Assembly (NCBI GenBank): GCA_027618655.1
Contig: JAQCEL010000015.1
Coordinates: forward strand, 1 to 35,026
Reading direction: 5' to 3'
Length of the DNA stretch: 35,026 nt
Source of the DNA: Pseudomonadota bacterium
Lineage (GTDB): Bacteria > Pseudomonadota > Gammaproteobacteria > Ga0077536
The notes beneath the pieces are model-generated. The model ran no database searches. It was not told the DNA's origin and saw only the letters and a list, made by a program, of their open reading frames with translations. The position numbers and the translations under genes were made by a program. Below are positions 34,533 through 35,026 of this stretch, piece by piece; the first letter of the stretch is position 1, and each line of letters begins with the position of its first letter.

Positions 34533-35026
34533 TTAAGGTTGGTGTGTTTTCTCGAGATGCGCGACGATTTCATCGCAACTTAATAAGTCGGCATATTTCT
34601 GGCGCATGTCGAAAAGGTTTGCCTCATGAGGTCCGATTGCGCGATCACCGACGCAATCAGTGGCGACGATCGTTCTGAAATTGTGGCTCATCGCATCAAC
34701 CACGGATGCGCGCACGCAGCCTGAGGTCGTCGCGCCCGTCACGATAAGCGAATCAGCGCCGCGGCCAGTAAGCCACGCGGAAAACCCAGTACCGAAGAAC
34801 GCTGACGGTTGGGTTTTGCGAATAATGGCTTCCCCGGCGCGTGGCGCGAGATCGTCGACCACCTGACCCATCGGCGTGTCTTCGTTGAACTTTTCGAGTC
34901 CGGGAAGTTTTAAACAGAACGCGCCAGCGTCCGATCCGTCTGCGGCGTACACGATCCGCGTAAATGCAATGGGTAAATCGTGTTTTCGGGCGGCTGCTAG
35001 TAGGACTTTGGTGCGCGCAACGGCGG
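34533..35026 (-). CDS. Isochorismatase-family cysteine hydrolase (5' part outside window)
   Basis: About 163 C-terminal residues are visible; the reading frame stays open to the window edge (TKVLLAAARKHDLPIAFTRI), so the start lies beyond 35026 and a GTG at 34952 is not the true start. The catalytic Cys is in VTGATTSGCVRASVVDA and the Lys in AIIRKTQPSAFFGT. The pattern GTGFSAWLTGRGAD and the C-terminal AIGPHEANLFDMRQKYADL resemble N-carbamoylsarcosine amidase-like hydrolases. The substrate is uncertain. No operon partner is visible. Confidence 0.88.
   Translation of the reverse strand, partial: AVARTKVLLAAARKHDLPIAFTRIVYAADGSDAGAFCLKLPGLEKFNEDTPMGQVVDDLAPRAGEAIIRKTQPSAFFGTGFSAWLTGRGADSLIVTGATTSGCVRASVVDAMSHNFRTIVATDCVGDRAIGPHEANLFDMRQKYADLLSCDEIVAHLEKTHQP

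Noticed and set aside
34533-34952. GTG at 34952 as start of the isochorismatase-family gene
   Set aside because: The frame continues upstream with conserved-looking sequence to the window edge, so the gene is partial.

Overview
The window looks like an accessory, catabolism-rich stretch of a proteobacterial chromosome, most likely a gammaproteobacterium. This rests on three things seen here: a REP-associated tyrosine transposase (RAYT) with its repeat family, a VPLPA-CTERM exosortase-type protein together with an outer-membrane barrel ending in Phe (Gram-negative envelope), and an argJ gene. Assignment below class is not possible from this sequence. No rRNA, tRNA, CRISPR array or phage was seen.

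Layout. 183-3694 (minus): a compact run of CaiB-type CoA-transferase, cupin, LLM flavin oxidoreductase and sterol-desaturase-like hydroxylase. 4038-6382 (plus): ChrR/Dke1-type cupin, NTF2-like protein, a second cupin with an altered metal site, and an AraC regulator. 6377-6763 (minus): DUF4345 membrane protein. 7093-10224 (plus): MOSC protein, alpha/beta hydrolase, and two small ferredoxin-fold proteins, the second muconolactone-isomerase-like. 10535-12852: an MFS transporter and a RAYT transposase bordered by copies of one repeat; the RAYT carries a frameshift in a T8 run. 12857-14371: thiolase-like protein without the usual catalytic Cys. 15076-17211: LLM oxidoreductase and EamA exporter. 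17324-18731 (minus): thiol dioxygenase and class II glutamine amidotransferase. 18921-20147: argJ. 20323-20532: small zinc ribbon. 20735-25029: Baeyer-Villiger monooxygenase (BVMO), two LLM oxidoreductases and a repeat cluster between them. 25153-27093: large alpha/beta hydrolase. 27203-28030 (minus): VPLPA-CTERM protein. 28663-30327: second BVMO. 30384-30815 (minus): lipoprotein. 31233-32126: fifth LLM oxidoreductase. 32251-33693 (minus): outer-membrane barrel. 34159-34464: small anchored protein. 34533 to the right edge (minus): isochorismatase-family hydrolase, cut by the window.

How they may work together (inference). Five LLM-type oxidoreductases, two FAD BVMOs, two alpha/beta hydrolases, a CoA-transferase, a thiolase-like protein, three cupins and two inner-membrane transporters fit the breakdown of a cyclic or terpenoid/steroid-like ketone: Baeyer-Villiger oxidation to an ester or lactone, hydrolysis, CoA activation and chain shortening. 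The substrate cannot be read from sequence. No F420-biosynthesis gene was seen, so whether the LLM proteins use FMN or F420 is open.

The main non-coding signals are the RAYT repeat family, a duplicated repeat-plus-ribosome-binding-site leader before the thiolase-like gene, two perfect palindromes at 30913-30975, a strong stem-loop at 6915-6950, and a palindrome with related half-sites between the CoA-transferase and the first cupin.
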